64,000 nucleotides of DNA from Scilla litardierei. Its lineage: Eukaryota > Streptophyta > Magnoliopsida > Asparagales > Asparagaceae. Numbering within the stretch: the stretch's first letter is position 1; every line of letters begins with the position of its first letter. Under the pieces are notes generated by a model. The model worked only from the letters and a program-made list of their open reading frames with translations. It ran no database searches and was not told where the DNA came from. This document shows positions 20,988-33,824 of this stretch, piece after piece. The stretch is taken from positions 6,029,878 through 6,093,877 of the forward strand of contig CM061139.1 in NCBI GenBank assembly GCA_030789695.1, in the 5' to 3' direction. The position numbers and the translations under genes were made by a program.

Positions 20988-22417
20988 ATCCCCCCTAAGA
21001 CCATGCATATCTCAACGTCTAACGCTCTCATACTCCCCCTAAATTCATGCATCAATTTTCTATTTCTATTACCATATTGACATCAATCGAAAAGGATAGT
21101 TATGACCAAGAAAAATGTCATCAAAATCATTGAAATTGTTAAGCAAGAGACATGAAACAAAATTAGCATATCGAAGAAACATGAAATTGATAAAGATACT
21201 TTCATATCAATGTGTACTTCCCACAAACGCAAAATATGTACAACATCATGAATCATCGAAAGCATACGGTCATTGCTCAAATATAAAAAGAAGATATCAT
21301 CAAATAAGTTACTTGAATCATTGGTACATGCTTAGAGAACCAAAAACTTCAAACGCATAAATTGTCTTAAACAAATTTTTCTATATTCATCTCTTTGGAA
21401 TAACTATCAAGCATGATGTAAGTAGACAACCAACATATGATACCATGATGTTAAAATTCGGGTCCTTTGAAATTAAGGTGTCCTAAATGGTTATTTCATC
21501 TAACATAATCATGTGCATTGCTCAACACACACCTAAAATCCGGTTACTATCCACCGGTATCAAAAAAATTTCGTTCTCTTTTCATTTTGTTGTTCTTTGG
21601 CCCATTTTGCCAATGTACTTTCTTTTTGCTTTGCTTTTTCTTTTTCTTTGTTGTTGTCTCAGAATAGTGATGCATGAGGGAATTTACATATTCAACTCCT
21701 ATTACTTAATTCACCAAAAAGAACCATATGTATATAAATATAAAGACAATCAAAAAGAGTTCAATCTTTTAGAGCCTAAACACCATCCAACAATTTTCCA
21801 TAAATTATATGATTATATCAATTCAAAAAAAAATTAAACAATTTAGTATGCTAACAATAAACAATCAATTATGTACATTTTGAGTATGTGGATTCTTCAT
21901 CAACATAAAATGGCATCATCAAAATCATATATAATGTTTCTACGATTTCTAACAAATTTCATACCAAAAAGTTCATCAAGATTTCAATAACATTAATAAC
22001 AAACATGTATGAATATCCAAACAATGTTAATATTGACTAACATATGCTCATGCAAATGATGAAATAATCCATAATGTCATGATCCAATAGAAATCTCTCG
22101 ACGCATCAAACATATTGATGTGAAACCAATGGGGTGGCCCGATCTTCTTGGCATAGGTTGTTCAATGAACTTGAAACAAACTTAATAGAAGGATATGAGC
22201 GCCACACTCCAGACTTAAAGAAAGGAAATAGGGAGTGATACGCTCTGGATAAGGGTGGTTCACTGACCTGACAAATGCAAATAGCCAACCAACGTTGTAA
22301 GGAATGAGACCAGCTAATTAGACCACTTGCCCAACCATGAACACGAGTTTAATCAATCCACACAGTAACGCACTTGGGCTGAAAATGAATTGGGGGCTTT
22401 TGTGAATTTGGTGTCTC
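20988..22417 (-). mobile_element. Internal remnant of element K
   Basis: This is A/T-rich DNA behind LTR K with CCCCCCTAAG at 20990 and CTCCCCCTAAA at 21035, both polypurine on the minus strand. The short open frames (21487-21837, 22106-22288) show no recognisable domain. The segment 22100-22340 is less A/T-rich and may be decayed coding sequence, but I could not identify it. Confidence 0.4.
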
Positions 22418-22831
22418 GAACGGCTTGTATGTAGCCGCGTCGCCCACTTCTCTGGGCTGTTGGATCGAGCGGGGAGCGGCGGATAGCTGCCACGTGGCAG
22501 CGCCTGATTGGTCGGTGGCTGTATTTTCGTATTTATTTGCGTATTTCTCCATTTAATTGGTATTCTGCATTCAAAAATTCACAGTAATTAGCACAGATCT
22601 CAGAAAAATACAAATAAATAGTCGTTGGAATCGTGAGATCGAGATCTTGCCATGAAAAATATAAAAAGGCAGAAATACTCAATAAAATTCATGTTTTGTG
22701 CACAAATTAGGTGTTTTCTCTAATAAATGATGATGTACAAAATACGAATGTATTAGAGAACAATTAAGCATTATATGGGCACAAAATAGGACTAATTAGT
22801 GGGTTAAATACGCAATATTCACTCCGAATCA
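22418..22831 (-). repeat. 3' LTR of element C1, truncated to its first 414 bp
   Basis: It matches 35692-36105 and 40157-40570, the start of the C LTR (TGATTCGGAGTGAAT in the minus direction). It ends abruptly at 22418, where unrelated DNA begins. It includes the G-box palindrome GCTGCCACGTGGCAGC near 22487. Confidence 0.8.
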
Positions 22832-23790
22832 CACCCCCAACTAGCGTTTTGCTAGTCCCTAGCAAAAAGAGCGATGAATACGGATGATTAGTAAAATAAT
22901 AAATTCTAGCAATCGCTTATGGCATGGCTTAATAATACAATTTCCAACATGATTTAGACCATCAATATACATGATCCATGAACAGGATCAATCACATGAT
23001 ATTTTCTCTAATTTAATTTGAATAAATAACGTGCAAGCATCGTTTTGCGTTGCAAGCGAAAGTATAACACGTCGTTATATGCTAGTTTTCTCGTTTCCAA
23101 GGAATTGGCCTATCAAAACAATCATTCAAACCATGGGTATTGAAGTGGCTTGGTTCATTCACCATTTCTTTTTTTTTCTTAGTTCCACGTAACGCGCGTC
23201 AAGCAACATTTGCAGAAAAATGTATAACTTGGTCGCTCCATCAAATGAGTGAGGTTCCGGTCAATGGCTCCCAAATCAGACGATAATAGGGCATTAGGCC
23301 AAAAAGGACTCCTCAGACTGTACTACTCGAGCCAACCAAGTTATTTATTTAGTGACACACTTCTTCATTTCTTTCATTTTTTTTATGTTTCTTCATTTCT
23401 TTCTCTCTTTTTTTGTAAGCAACTCAACACCCATGGATATGAACATAAACATTAGTAACAATGGACAAATTCCTCTTCAACTTGAAGACTATTCTAATAA
23501 ATCGTGTATACTTAAGCTTTTTCCTCTCTGTAGCATGCATGAAATAAATTCAAACTATTTCGAGATATTAATCATGGCAATTGAAAATTTTCATGAATAG
23601 CATATTAACGGTAATTCCATGAAAGGAAAAAAAATCAATTCAGCCATAAACAATGTTTAGAACTCAAATAACGCATAATCATCCGCATTTGTGGTGTAAG
23701 AAGGAGTTTAAAATGATGAGATTGGTGGTTCATTCTTTCCTTATGCCATGCTTTTGAGAAAAAAAATCCTAAGGTCTCATACACACCGAA
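22832..23790 (-). mobile_element. 3' internal tail of element C1
   Basis: This is nearly identical to 36106-37065 of C2: the GTTGGGGGTG-type polypurine tract, CTAGCGTTTTGCTAG inverted repeat, T-rich stretch at 23360-23410 and the CATACACACC end. The gag part found in C2 (37066-38414) is missing; the text jumps directly to the end of a C LTR. Confidence 0.8.
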
Positions 23791-23793
23791 ACT

Positions 23794-25405
23794 TGCCTCG
23801 TCTCAAATGTGTGAGAACTACTCCCAAGCGCAGGAGATCGTGCAAGTAATATCCTGGTGAGTCCAGGTATCAAATCCGCGGGACAACTGACCTGTAAAAC
23901 TATGAACGTCAATCTGTAAAGAATAATAATACGATGAGAACCAACCACCTATCAAACACAAAGATATAGGATCAAGAGTTTGGAATAGCAAAAGAAAATC
24001 CTACGGTATTTACGGTGACTTCGGTAGGGATACAAGTATGGGGAGTATGTGTTGGGTTTGATTTCGTTAGGGTATGTGCAATCAATGATTATCAACACCT
24101 TTTCTATAACTCAACGTTTCGACCGGTCAGGGCATGAGAACGTCGGAAAGTATGGCGTTCAAGTATATAAAAGCATGCCAAAGAATTAATCACGTGCAAA
24201 TAGGGCGAAAAGATATAGAAATCAATGGATACGACACCCTAACTACGTCAACACCAACACATATGAAGTGGATGTGCTACGGTTGTGAGTTCATTAGGAG
24301 TTAATAATCGCTGAAATATCATGTCTTTCATATAACTCAACGCTTCACCCGGTCAAGGCGTGAAGGCGTCAGAAGATGAATCGATACAAACTAGTCAAAA
24401 TAGCCGTATACGTATCACTAGCAACATTGATTTCATTAAACGATAAACGCAACAATAAGTTCAGATTAGTGAACATGAGTTGGCTAGCCTTGTTAGGGCC
24501 TAGCCATATGGGATGTAAACAATATCGACAATAAGCAAATACCCAACAAATACGTTGTAGAAATCAATGTTACGAGCAATTTTGACATGATAATAGGCCT
24601 AAAGACATGAAATTTAGCGACTACATACTCCTAATTACTTCACAACCATAGCACAAGGAGATTAGCCACGCATGGTGCAAAGAAAATCAATTTTCATAGC
24701 CAAATACATCGTTTTAATAGCCAAATACAATGAAATACACCAAATACGGGGTATAAGTTCAAGAATTTATCACCAAATCTCCACTTTAGAACCCAAAACT
24801 CCCTGGAAAGTAGAAGAATAGCCTCTGGGATTTTTCAGAATTTTCCCCTGGAGAAATACGCACAGTAACCGCTCCAAAAGTCCCAAAATACGCCAGAATA
24901 CTCCCAAAACCCTAGAAATACGCTTATATAATAGCATTGCGGGTTTACTGTGCTTAACGGGTCGAAACCCGCTTCATTCTACTAAACTCGAACCCCTTCA
25001 AAGCCGACGCAATTTGTGGCCGTTGGATCCATCGAGATTAAACACCCGAGCGACACGTGTCTCCCTAGGCGGATCCGTACCCGATAAGCCCACTTTGCAT
25101 CCGAGTTCGACTCAGAGTCGACTTCGGCCGTCTGATTCGAATCCATCGGACGCAAGATAGCCACATCGCCCCGCAAGGAGCTTGCCGCTTCGCATCTTCG
25201 AACCAGCTACGTGTTCCATCGTATCCGTCTGTTTAAGATCCAATGCACGCAATGATGCCACGTCTTCCGCCTCCGTTCGCTAATGACGTCGGATCTCGAT
25301 CCAACAGACTACAGCTGAGCAGAACGAGCGGAGCAGAGCGCGCGCAGAGGAGCCACGTGTCACGATCCTAGGAGGTTGCCGCTCGAACGAACGGTTGCGA
25401 TGGAT
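23794..25405 (-). repeat. 5' LTR of element C1 with an internal inversion
   Basis: Positions 23794-25285 match the C2 LTRs (33834-35413, 38415-39883). Then 25286-25405 matches the reverse complement of about 35414-35545, so about 120 bp of U3 are inverted. The remaining U3 is missing and chromovirus LTR E follows. A TATA-like TTATATAATA lies at 24924-24933. Confidence 0.8.
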
Positions 25406-26241
25406 CTCGAACGGTTGCGAAGGAATTTTTCCCTATTGCGAATGCCATGAGAAGCTTGGGTTCATCTGGGTTTGCAAACATTGGAGGAGAATGGGGTGGG
25501 TTTGCTGAGGGTGTGGTTTTTATAATACAAACAAACTGTGAAGATACATGAATCGGTATTAACGTTATTAATGGGTGGTTGGGGAGGGATTGACTAAGTG
25601 TAGGAAACGTTTAATCATTTCCCTCGTGGACTGCCATGTGAACATTATGGGCTGCTAATCGGTAGGTGGGTAATTAAGGGTTAGGTAATAACATAATTAA
25701 CCAATGTAATTAGTGAGAAGAGTAAAATCCGAAATTACGATTTTGCCCCTGAAGTTAAACGACTCCGAAAAATTATGAAAACATACACACGGGTTCGTAT
25801 CATCGCGAGGATCACGAATACGAGATCCGTTTCAGGGTTTGAGTTACGGAAATACGAGTCGTGGGCCAAAACGTTTAGGAAGTGGGTTTACGGGTTCTCT
25901 ACTTATTTGTCATCAGAAAATTACGAAATTAATATGAGAAGCCCTAAATGGTCATAGAATGTTATTGTAAAAGTTTGAAATCGTTTTGATGATGTTTGTA
26001 TAGAAAATAAATTCATTAAGCCAAAACGGTAATAACTGAAAATGAATTTTTATCAGATTATTTAGAGGTATTTGATGAAACCCGATAGTACTAAAATACT
26101 TCATAACTAGCCTGATACTTCAAAATATTTTTATAAGAAATTTTTGAAATCGTAAAACTCCTGACAAACCATTACAAAATAGTTTTTTAAAAAAATTTGA
26201 AAATACGTGAATAGTTGCATTGAAAAATACGGACCGTTACA
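25406..26241 (-). repeat. 3' LTR remnant of chromovirus E
   Basis: The minus-strand start TGTAACGGTCCG is preceded by a polypurine tract (TTTAAGGAGGGTAG). The start region resembles the F LTR (CACGGGTTCG... near 25786 against 44270-44330). The lower part is truncated against C1. Confidence 0.6.
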
Positions 26242-27388
26242 TTCTACCCTCCTTAAAATAATTCCGTCCTCGGAATTAAAAAATCTCTTTTGTTTAAAAA
26301 AATCTCTTTTGAAAATAATTGATTTTATGAAGAAGCTCAAGCAAATAAATGATAGAAGAGATAGTAATATAGTAAATTAGGTTGTAAACAACATGAAATA
26401 TAATGTGACATCGCGACATCAAGAAAGCAAGAGATGTTACATATGAATACATACTATTGACATCATCATGGCTTCCGTAACTAGTCCCGACCAGTTTCAT
26501 CATAATAATTATCTCGATTTTTCAAGTAGCCAGAGGCGTTACATGAAATGATAGTTATTATGATAATATCTGTTCGAATTTGGAACCTGAGGTGATAAGC
26601 CAGTAGCAAGCTATTACATAAAAAGGAAGATCATAAAGTTTAAGGCTTCTACTCGTGCTAATGGTGACTAACAGAGTCGAGCTAAGGATGTCATTGCCTA
26701 TGTTTTGTCCTAGTCTCCACTGGTCCTCCTGATCTTCTTCGGTTGAACTCAAACTTCGGATGGTCAGAACTTAGAATGCTACCCTCCTTAAAATAGATGT
26801 AGCTAGAGTTCAAGCAAACTAAATATTCTAAGAGGTTTAATCGAAAGGTCATCAAGCAAAAGGAAGGGTTATAGTGATGAAGATCGATGGCGTTACATAA
26901 TCATGATTCACGTCCTTGCGGTCCAGCGGAACACGGCCAGGGAAGTGACTAAGCCAGGATCAATTATCCCCAGTCTAGCTAGGGTGACCCAACAAACTTA
27001 GCCAAGCACATTGACCGGATCATGGTCCATTGAAGGAAGCTTATCATTTATATGCGTGCCATCATCAACTGAAGAAAAGGTGATGAAGTGGGTAGATCGG
27101 TCAACCTATGAAAAATCATTATAACTGCTAGCAAAACAGGTTACTAAGGAGGGTATATCCAAGAATGGAACACGAGTTCCTAAGCAAGGGTTCAGAGTTC
27201 AAAGGAAGTGATGAGGATCAAGGAAGACCTAGTGAAGGTGGTAATATGGACGCTTCACCCGTATATCAGTGAACACTCGAGACATCATGTACTCAAGAGT
27301 TCTATTTGAGTATTTTATATTGTACACCCTGATCTTGCTATATTGTTCACGAGGTAGTTAGCGCGGACCTGCATGGGCCACCAAAAAA
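26242..27388 (-). mobile_element. Internal remnant of chromovirus E, coding region lost
   Basis: It starts with the polypurine region (CCTCCTTAAAATAATTCCGTCC, seen again as CCTCCTTAAAATA at 26783) and ends with the conserved motif complementary to GGTGGCCCATGCAGGTCC at 27365-27382. About 1.1 kb remain and no gag or pol motif is visible. The duplicated polypurine-like text suggests internal rearrangement. Confidence 0.5.
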
Positions 27389-27462
27389 TGTAACGACCCG
27401 CTCTCGGGGCCCGTTACTTATTTGATATTTGTGCAGGTCCTGCAGTTAAATTATAACAACTT
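27389..27462 (-). repeat. 5' LTR stub of chromovirus E
   Basis: TGTAACGACCCGCTCTCGG marks the end of a chromovirus LTR next to its primer-site motif. Only 74 bases remain before the 3' LTR of element D. Confidence 0.55.
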
Positions 27463-28176
27463 GCGGCAGCCTCTTAATGATTTGCTCTTCTTGATTGGCT
27501 CTTTATCCACGTGTCTTTGATGGATGGTTCAATCTCCAGGACTTGGCTCCTGTACAAGAGAAACAAAAAGGAGAAGCTTTAACTTGAATTATAAAAATTA
27601 AAGCATACTTGATAGGTGTGCATGAAAGGAGTATGCCTTATATCAATTTTTGTATCTTCATGGTTCCTCAATCTCTTTTCTGCGCCCCCTCCTTTCTGTT
27701 TTTTTGTTGCGTTAAAAAACTTTGGCCGGCCTTGAAAAATATTGTTTAAGCCGTACTTCTTTTCAACCCTAGAGGATGGGTTTTTATAGGGTGATGATAG
27801 GGTGATGCGGTTACGGGGAATCCTATTTTGAATAGGAGTTTTGAGATTTTGTTCTATCACTTTGCACCACAAATAGGAGATTTGATTTGATCAAATTGGG
27901 ATTTGATAGCAATTCAAATTGAATATGAAATTGAAATTAATCTCTAATTGATTTGGCCTCATCCCAAATAGATTCCATCTCTCTCCTCTTGACCAAGTCA
28001 AATCTTCTTTGTGCACACACACTCCCTTTCTCCCAATATGCTATACAAATAGCAATTCCGCCAAAAGGTGAAGATATATTGTTTCGCCAATCCTGAAACA
28101 CATTAGCACACACATTAGATATCACGACACGTTTGTCATCATCAAACAAAGAGATCCTAGATCGTTGCGTCCAACA
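27463..28176 (-). repeat. 3' LTR of copia element D, truncated (714 bp)
   Basis: It is almost identical to 33087-33807, the first part of the other D LTR. The minus-strand start TGTTGGACGCAACG is preceded by the polypurine tract CACCAAAAGGGGGAGAT. The rest of this LTR is missing. Confidence 0.85.
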
Positions 28177-29459
28177 ATCTCCCCCTTTTGGTGATGACAA
28201 ACCCATAAAAGATTTGAGCAATGAGTATGGGTGTGTGAAGTGTGTTGAAGGGTGTAATGCAATATGATGTATGGATGAGTCATTCAAACATTACAAAGCA
28301 TGCACAACAAATAGTAAATATAAAAGCATGCTCCCCCTTCTCTCAAGCTCCCCCTTCAACATTTATTCAAGTATTTCACGCTCCCCCTTCAACAAGCAAT
28401 ACCAATAACACACAAATCTTTCTTTCTCCTCCTTTGTAATCACCAAAAGTGGATTAATGAAGTCACAAAAATATTCCATGCAAAAATAAATCATTATTAG
28501 ATGTAGCGAGCAATTTGCATGAGTTTTCCACAAAGTAGACAACCCAAGCTCATAGAGTTTCATAATACGACTTCCCACCTTTGTGTAAGTGTAGTGATAT
28601 AGACAATAAAGTACTAGAGGAGATTCAATTTCAGAAAATCAACCAAATCAATCCACATTTTCCATTTTTCGTGAATATCACTAGGATTGATTTTTCCCAC
28701 CTCATCAAAGATGAGTTCAAGTAACCGAACCCCAAAACATTGCCTAAAAGGACTTTTAAATGTGGGGCGGCATTGCTTGACGAGTTATATACACCAACGC
28801 TAATGATTACCCATTTAGCACAAGTCGGATACTCGTGGGTTGTGTATTAGCCATGAAGTGTATCCATTTTTCATACGGAGCAATTTTCAATATTTTTTTT
28901 ATTTGCAATTCTTTTGTGCTCAATTTTTATTCATGGCTAAACACTTCATATCCCTTAGAAAATTCAGAATGTAATCATTCCTACATTCACTTTCCATTAT
29001 TCTTCGAAAGAATCTCCAAAAGTACTATGAAGTCAAATATCGTGAAAGTGCAAATGTAAGTGTAGAAGTCAAATTTGAAATTTATGAGACAAGGCATGGC
29101 TACTAAAAAGAGAACAACATGTTCATGTTGCTACAACAATAATGAATTAACTTCTACAAGGGATAGATTTGATCATTCATACAATACCACTTAGGATAAA
29201 ACATAAAGGGTATTCTTTTAAGCTCATTTTTTTTTATTTTTGGGTTTTTCAATTTTTTTGTTTTTTTCAGAAATAAAACATTAAAAATCATGCAAGCAAG
29301 CACACAAACAAAAATAAATCAAGCACACAAAACAATCTATGAAGGTTTGCAATGAAATGCAAAGAGGGATAAAAATTATACCTTCTCGTCGCTATTTGAC
29401 GAAGGGGCTATAAGAATGAGACATTGACAATTTTGCTCCTCGTCAAATCTCCATCACAC
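28177..29459 (-). mobile_element. 3' noncoding internal region of copia element D
   Basis: This is a gene-free region with four CTCCCCCTT motifs (28181, 28331, 28349, 28380), that is, repeated GAAGGGGGAG on the element strand, as usual before the 3' LTR of SIRE-type elements. Protease, integrase, RT and RNase H are absent, so pol has been deleted between here and gag. Confidence 0.7.
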
Positions 29460-31333
29460 CTACATGTAAGGTGTTAAGTGTGACCTTGGAATCCAACAAG
29501 GTCCACTAGTGTTAGCCAATATAGTTTTAGAAACCCACACTTGTTTAAACTTGATATTTGTGTTCCTAAATTTACAATAATATGAAGTGTGGCCTACACT
29601 ATCACAAGTAAAGCACTTTGCATACAAGTTCTTTGCAATAGATGGTGCATTGTGGAATTTCTTGAATTTTGACTTTTCAACGTTTTTCAAACCGAATCCA
29701 AGTCCTCTTCTATTATTACCATATAATTGATTCTCTAAAATGGTATCCAATGATTGTTTTCCCATAGAGAATTTCTTAATGGCTAATTCAAGATTAGAGA
29801 CTTTAGATTTTAAAATTTTATTTTCTTCCACAAGCAACGTGCATTTACTTATAAAAGTTCTCTTGTTTTCCTCTTCCTTCTTTTCAAATTCAATCATTTT
29901 CCTTTTAAAATCATTATCCAACGTGCAAAATTTATCATTAAGCTCTCTAATCACATAGTCTTTTTCAGTTTCGAGCTTAATCAAATCAAGTTTAAGCATG
30001 CTAATATTATTCATCAAGGAAGGGCAAGAGAGGCAAGGTGCTTCATCATTAAAACAGGACTTTTCCTTTTTCAAAGTGTCAATAGTAGAGTCACGAGCAA
30101 CAATATCAATTTTGAGTTTTTCAATCTCTTTAGACATTTCATATTCAGATTGTTGCATTTCAAAGTTCTCATTTTGATAATCATCTATAGTGGATTCAAG
30201 CTCTACTATTTTATCTTGCATTTCTTTACAAAGAGTAAGGAGTTCAGTTTTACTACTAGAAATTACCTCATCGTGTACTCCCATCAATGCCATGCATGAG
30301 TGGGCTTCGTGTTCCTCCTCCTCACTCTCGGCTTCACTATCCATATCCCAAGTTAGCACCTTGGATTTTCCCTTTTCTTTAGCTACCTGAGCTGTCTCAT
30401 GTGGGCAATCCCTCATTCGATGTCCTCTTTTCTTGCATTTAAAACAAGTCATTCTATTAGTAGCATTCTGATCATAATTTTGCTTAGAAGACTGAAAAAA
30501 AGTTAGAGCGATTAAACCTGGGTGCCATTTCTGTTCTTCCTTGCTTTGTCTGGACATACTTTCTGAAATTTCTGACCATTAGCGCTATGTCATCATCATC
30601 ATCTTCACTTTCGTCAGCTTTCAGAGCAAGTGGCTTGGTAGCTTTCTCCTTCTCCTCAGGTTTCTCCCTTTTATCCACGTTTTGCAATTCAAGCTCGTGG
30701 GACATTAAATTACCTATCAAGTCCTCCACCCTCATCTGTGACAGATCCTTCGCTTCTTGGATGGCAGTGACTTTAGGCCTGAAAGAGCTTGGTAGTGCTC
30801 TTAATATCTTTCTCACCTGCTCAAGGCTAGAATATGGCTTACCGAGCGAACTAGACTTGTAGACAATGTTGGTGAACCTCGCAAACATTTCTGATATGGT
30901 CTCTGATGGTAGCATGCGAAATCCCTCGTATTCCGTGCTCAGAAGTGCAAGTCTAGACTCCTTCACTTGTGACGTTCCCTCGTGCGTCACCTCCAAAGTA
31001 TGCCATATTTCCTGCGCAGTTAAACAATGTGAGATGCGATTGAACTCAGATTTATCTAATGCACAAATGAGAGCAGTCATAGCTTTAGCATTAAGAGAAT
31101 AAAGCTTCCAATCATTATCATCCCATTTATCATCAGGTTTAAGCATCTCAGCATTTTCAATTTTAATAACAGGTGATTTATAGCCTTTTTTTAATAATTT
31201 GCCAAGCTTTATAATCAATAGAAATCAAGTAGATTCTCATACGATTTTTCCAATAAGCATAGTCTACTCCATTAAATCTAGGTGGACGTGAAATAGACTG
31301 ACCCTCAGCAAAAGCACTATCAATGTGGTCCAT
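29460..31333 (-). pseudogene. SIRE/Maximus-type copia gag with two frameshifts
   Basis: The start codon is at 31331-31333 (MDHIDSAFAEGQSISRPPRF), followed by the typical FNGVDYAYWKNRMRIYL. A frameshift at a poly-A run near 31187 leads into the frame 31218-30484 with the UBN2-type gag core (LCALDKSEFNRI, AQEIWHTLEVTHEGT, SRLALLSTEYE, LSQMRVEDLIGNLMSHE). A second shift at an A run near 30490 leads into 30557-29460. That part has a zinc knuckle CFKCKKRGHRMRDC, an acidic stretch, a long coiled coil (about residues 85-270 of that segment), and a second knuckle CFTCDSVGHTSYYC. It ends at a stop before the protease. The family assignment is strong; the gene is dead. Confidence 0.85.
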
Positions 31334-31360
31334 GGTCAAACTAGGCTAGATCCTAAAACC

Positions 31361-31373
31361 TGCTCTGATACCA
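31361..31373 (-). other. Primer binding site, initiator tRNA-Met (element D)
   Basis: On the minus strand TGGTATCAGAGCA follows the LTR end by two bases. This is the classical copia primer site. Confidence 0.9.
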
Positions 31374-31375
31374 CT

Positions 31376-33807
31376 TGTTGGATCTGGATCCTAGCCTAGA
31401 GGGGGGTGAATAGGCTTTTAAAAATAATTCGTGCAACCCACGAATAAGCACACGCAGTTATAAAAAGCAGACACAGAGTACACAGCAGATTTACCCTGGT
31501 TCGGTCGTCCCAACAACCTACTCCAGCCCCCAAAGCAGATACTAGTATTGAATAGCGCAATAGGTACAAAACCACAAGTTAGAGCACGCTCAGAGCACCC
31601 TCTACGTCTCTACACTCGCCAGGCTCTCAGTACCCCCACACACAGTGTTTTCTCTCACTATCAATCCTAGTAAAGCTTTCTACCAGCTAGTCCCAAACTA
31701 GCTGGGTCCCACTTGTCTAGTCCCAACTAGACAAGTCCCGAAATAATCCCAAAGATGGTAAAGTTTCCCCTACGAAGATCTAACACAACTACTACACAAA
31801 GTAATAAAGAACAGAGTTTAGGAGGCTCAGTTCGTGTAGCGGCGATTTCTTCGTCAATAAGCACGGGTCAGATGTGATCTAACGGGATGTAGTCGTCACG
31901 TCCCTCTCGATCTCCTTTGGATAATGATTTGGCAAGTTAGGTTCTCTCCCCTTTGGTCTCAGCTGGCTTCAAGTAAAGAGTTTCGGCCTAATGCTTCTCT
32001 TAGGGAATTCAAAGATTGGTGACTTGAAAGAGTTTCGGCCTGCACACAAAAAGTACCTCAATTGCTTTAATAAAACACACAGACACAACCCTATGGTAAG
32101 AGACTTAGAAAACAAAAGATATTGAATTAAGTAAACTTTTACTTCCCTTTAGAGTTTAGCAGCAATCAAGGCATCTCCCAAATTGTGCAACTTATGTCCT
32201 CTTGCAAAAAGAAAGGCTGCGAATTTTTATTGATTGGCTCTTCAAAGTTGTGCCTGCTAGCAAAAATCGGAAGAAACAAAGTTTCGGCCTTGGTTCAAAA
32301 ACTTGCGACAATCTCTTCTTGGAACTTGTGTGCCCAATGAGAATTCGGCACCTCTCTATCCCCTTAATCTTACGGCAATGTCCCTGGGAAAATTCTGGTG
32401 CTGCTGCAACTTTGATTTATTCGGCCTGTGCACACTTAAAACCAAACAAAAAGCTTTTGTTATAATTTAAAGGAGAATCAAAAAGGCTTTTGTTGTGAAT
32501 GTTTTGGCCCTCAAGCTATTTATGAAAGATTTGAAGACTGTTGTTTCACCCTGCAAGAAAGCAAACAAGTAATCAATGCTTGAGTAATCAATATACAATA
32601 AACAATGAGATCTTTGACTTCCCCCATGGTTTGGCCGCAGTTTTGTGGAGTTGTTCCCTTGTACCCGTTAGAAATTTGTTTGGTCCCTTGGAACTTGAAT
32701 TTGTGAAGACTCTTCAAGTCTTGGAACTTGTTGATGATGAATTGAAGAGGATAGTCAAATATTTCGGCTAGCCAATGAGGAGCAAAGAGATGGACTAGCT
32801 TTTTGCCTTGATGTTTCTCTAAGTCTCTTATGGTTGAAGCTTGCGGCTATTATGAGGGCAATGCATCTTTGCACAAGGAGATGGCTTGGCTGTTGATGAT
32901 TTGATTATTGCGGCAAAGATTCGGCCTTCACAAAAATTTGGAACACCTATGTGAAGAATTTTTGGCCTGCCTTTTTGTGATTGAAGATGAAACAATCAAA
33001 AAAAACTTCGGCCCAAGAAGAAGCATGCGGCAGCCTTAATTCTTGCCAGCTCTTGGAGAATTCCTGCACTCCAATAAATGAAGACCCCAACTTGCGGCAT
33101 CCTCTTAATGATTTGCTCTTCTTGATTGGCTCTTTATCCACGTGTCTTTGATGGATGGTTCAATCTCCAGGACTTGGCTCCTGTACAAGAGAAACAAAAA
33201 GGAGAAGCTTTAACTTGAATTATAAAAATTAAAGCATACTTGATAGGTGTGCATGAAAGGAGTATGCCTTATATCAATTTTTGTATCTTCATGGTTCCTC
33301 AATCTCTTTTCTGCGCCCCCTCCTTTCTGTTTTTTTTGTTGCGTTAAAAAACTTTGGCCGGCCTTGAAAAATATTGTTTAAGCCGTGCTTCTTTTCAACC
33401 CTAAAGGATGGGTTTTTATAGGGTGATGATAGGGTGATGCGGTTACGGGGAATCCTATTTTGAATAGGAGTTTTGAGATTTTGTTCTATCACTTTGCACC
33501 ACAAATAGGAGATTTGATTTGATCAAATTGGGATTTGATAGCAATTCAAATTGAATATGAAATTGAAATTAATCTCTAATTGATTTGGCCTCATCCCAAA
33601 TAGATTCCATCTCTCTCCTCATTGACCAAGTCAAATCTTCTTTGTGCACACACACTCCCTTTCTCCCAATATGCTATACAAATAGTAATTCCGCCAAAAG
33701 GTGAAGATATATTGTTTCGCCAATCCTGAAACACACTAGCACACACATTAGATATCACGACATGTTTGTCATCATCAAACAAAGAGATCCTAGATCATTG
33801 CGTCCAA
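31376..33807 (-). repeat. 5' LTR of copia element D (about 2.4 kb)
   Basis: The LTR ends ...CCAACA next to the primer site and carries CTAGAGGGGGGTGAATAG 20 bases from that end. Its start (TTGGACG) abuts the primer site of the C element at 33809. The part 33087-33807 is repeated in the 3' LTR. It contains many copies of TTCGGCC (AGGCCGAA on the element strand) between 31981 and 33360. Confidence 0.85.
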
Positions 33808-33808
33808 A

Positions 33809-33824
33809 TCCCGGCAACGGCGCC
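33809..33824 (-). other. Primer binding site, tRNA-Asp type, below the middle C LTR
   Basis: On the minus strand it reads TGGCGCCGTTGCCGGG, nine bases after the LTR terminus. It means that the LTR at 33834-36105, which is the 3' LTR of C2, also behaves as a 5' LTR for a lost downstream internal region. Element D begins two bases further on. Confidence 0.85.

Noticed and set aside
28177..29459. Search for pol genes in element D
   Set aside because: No protease, integrase, RT or RNase H motif could be found in any frame; the only coding remnant is gag.
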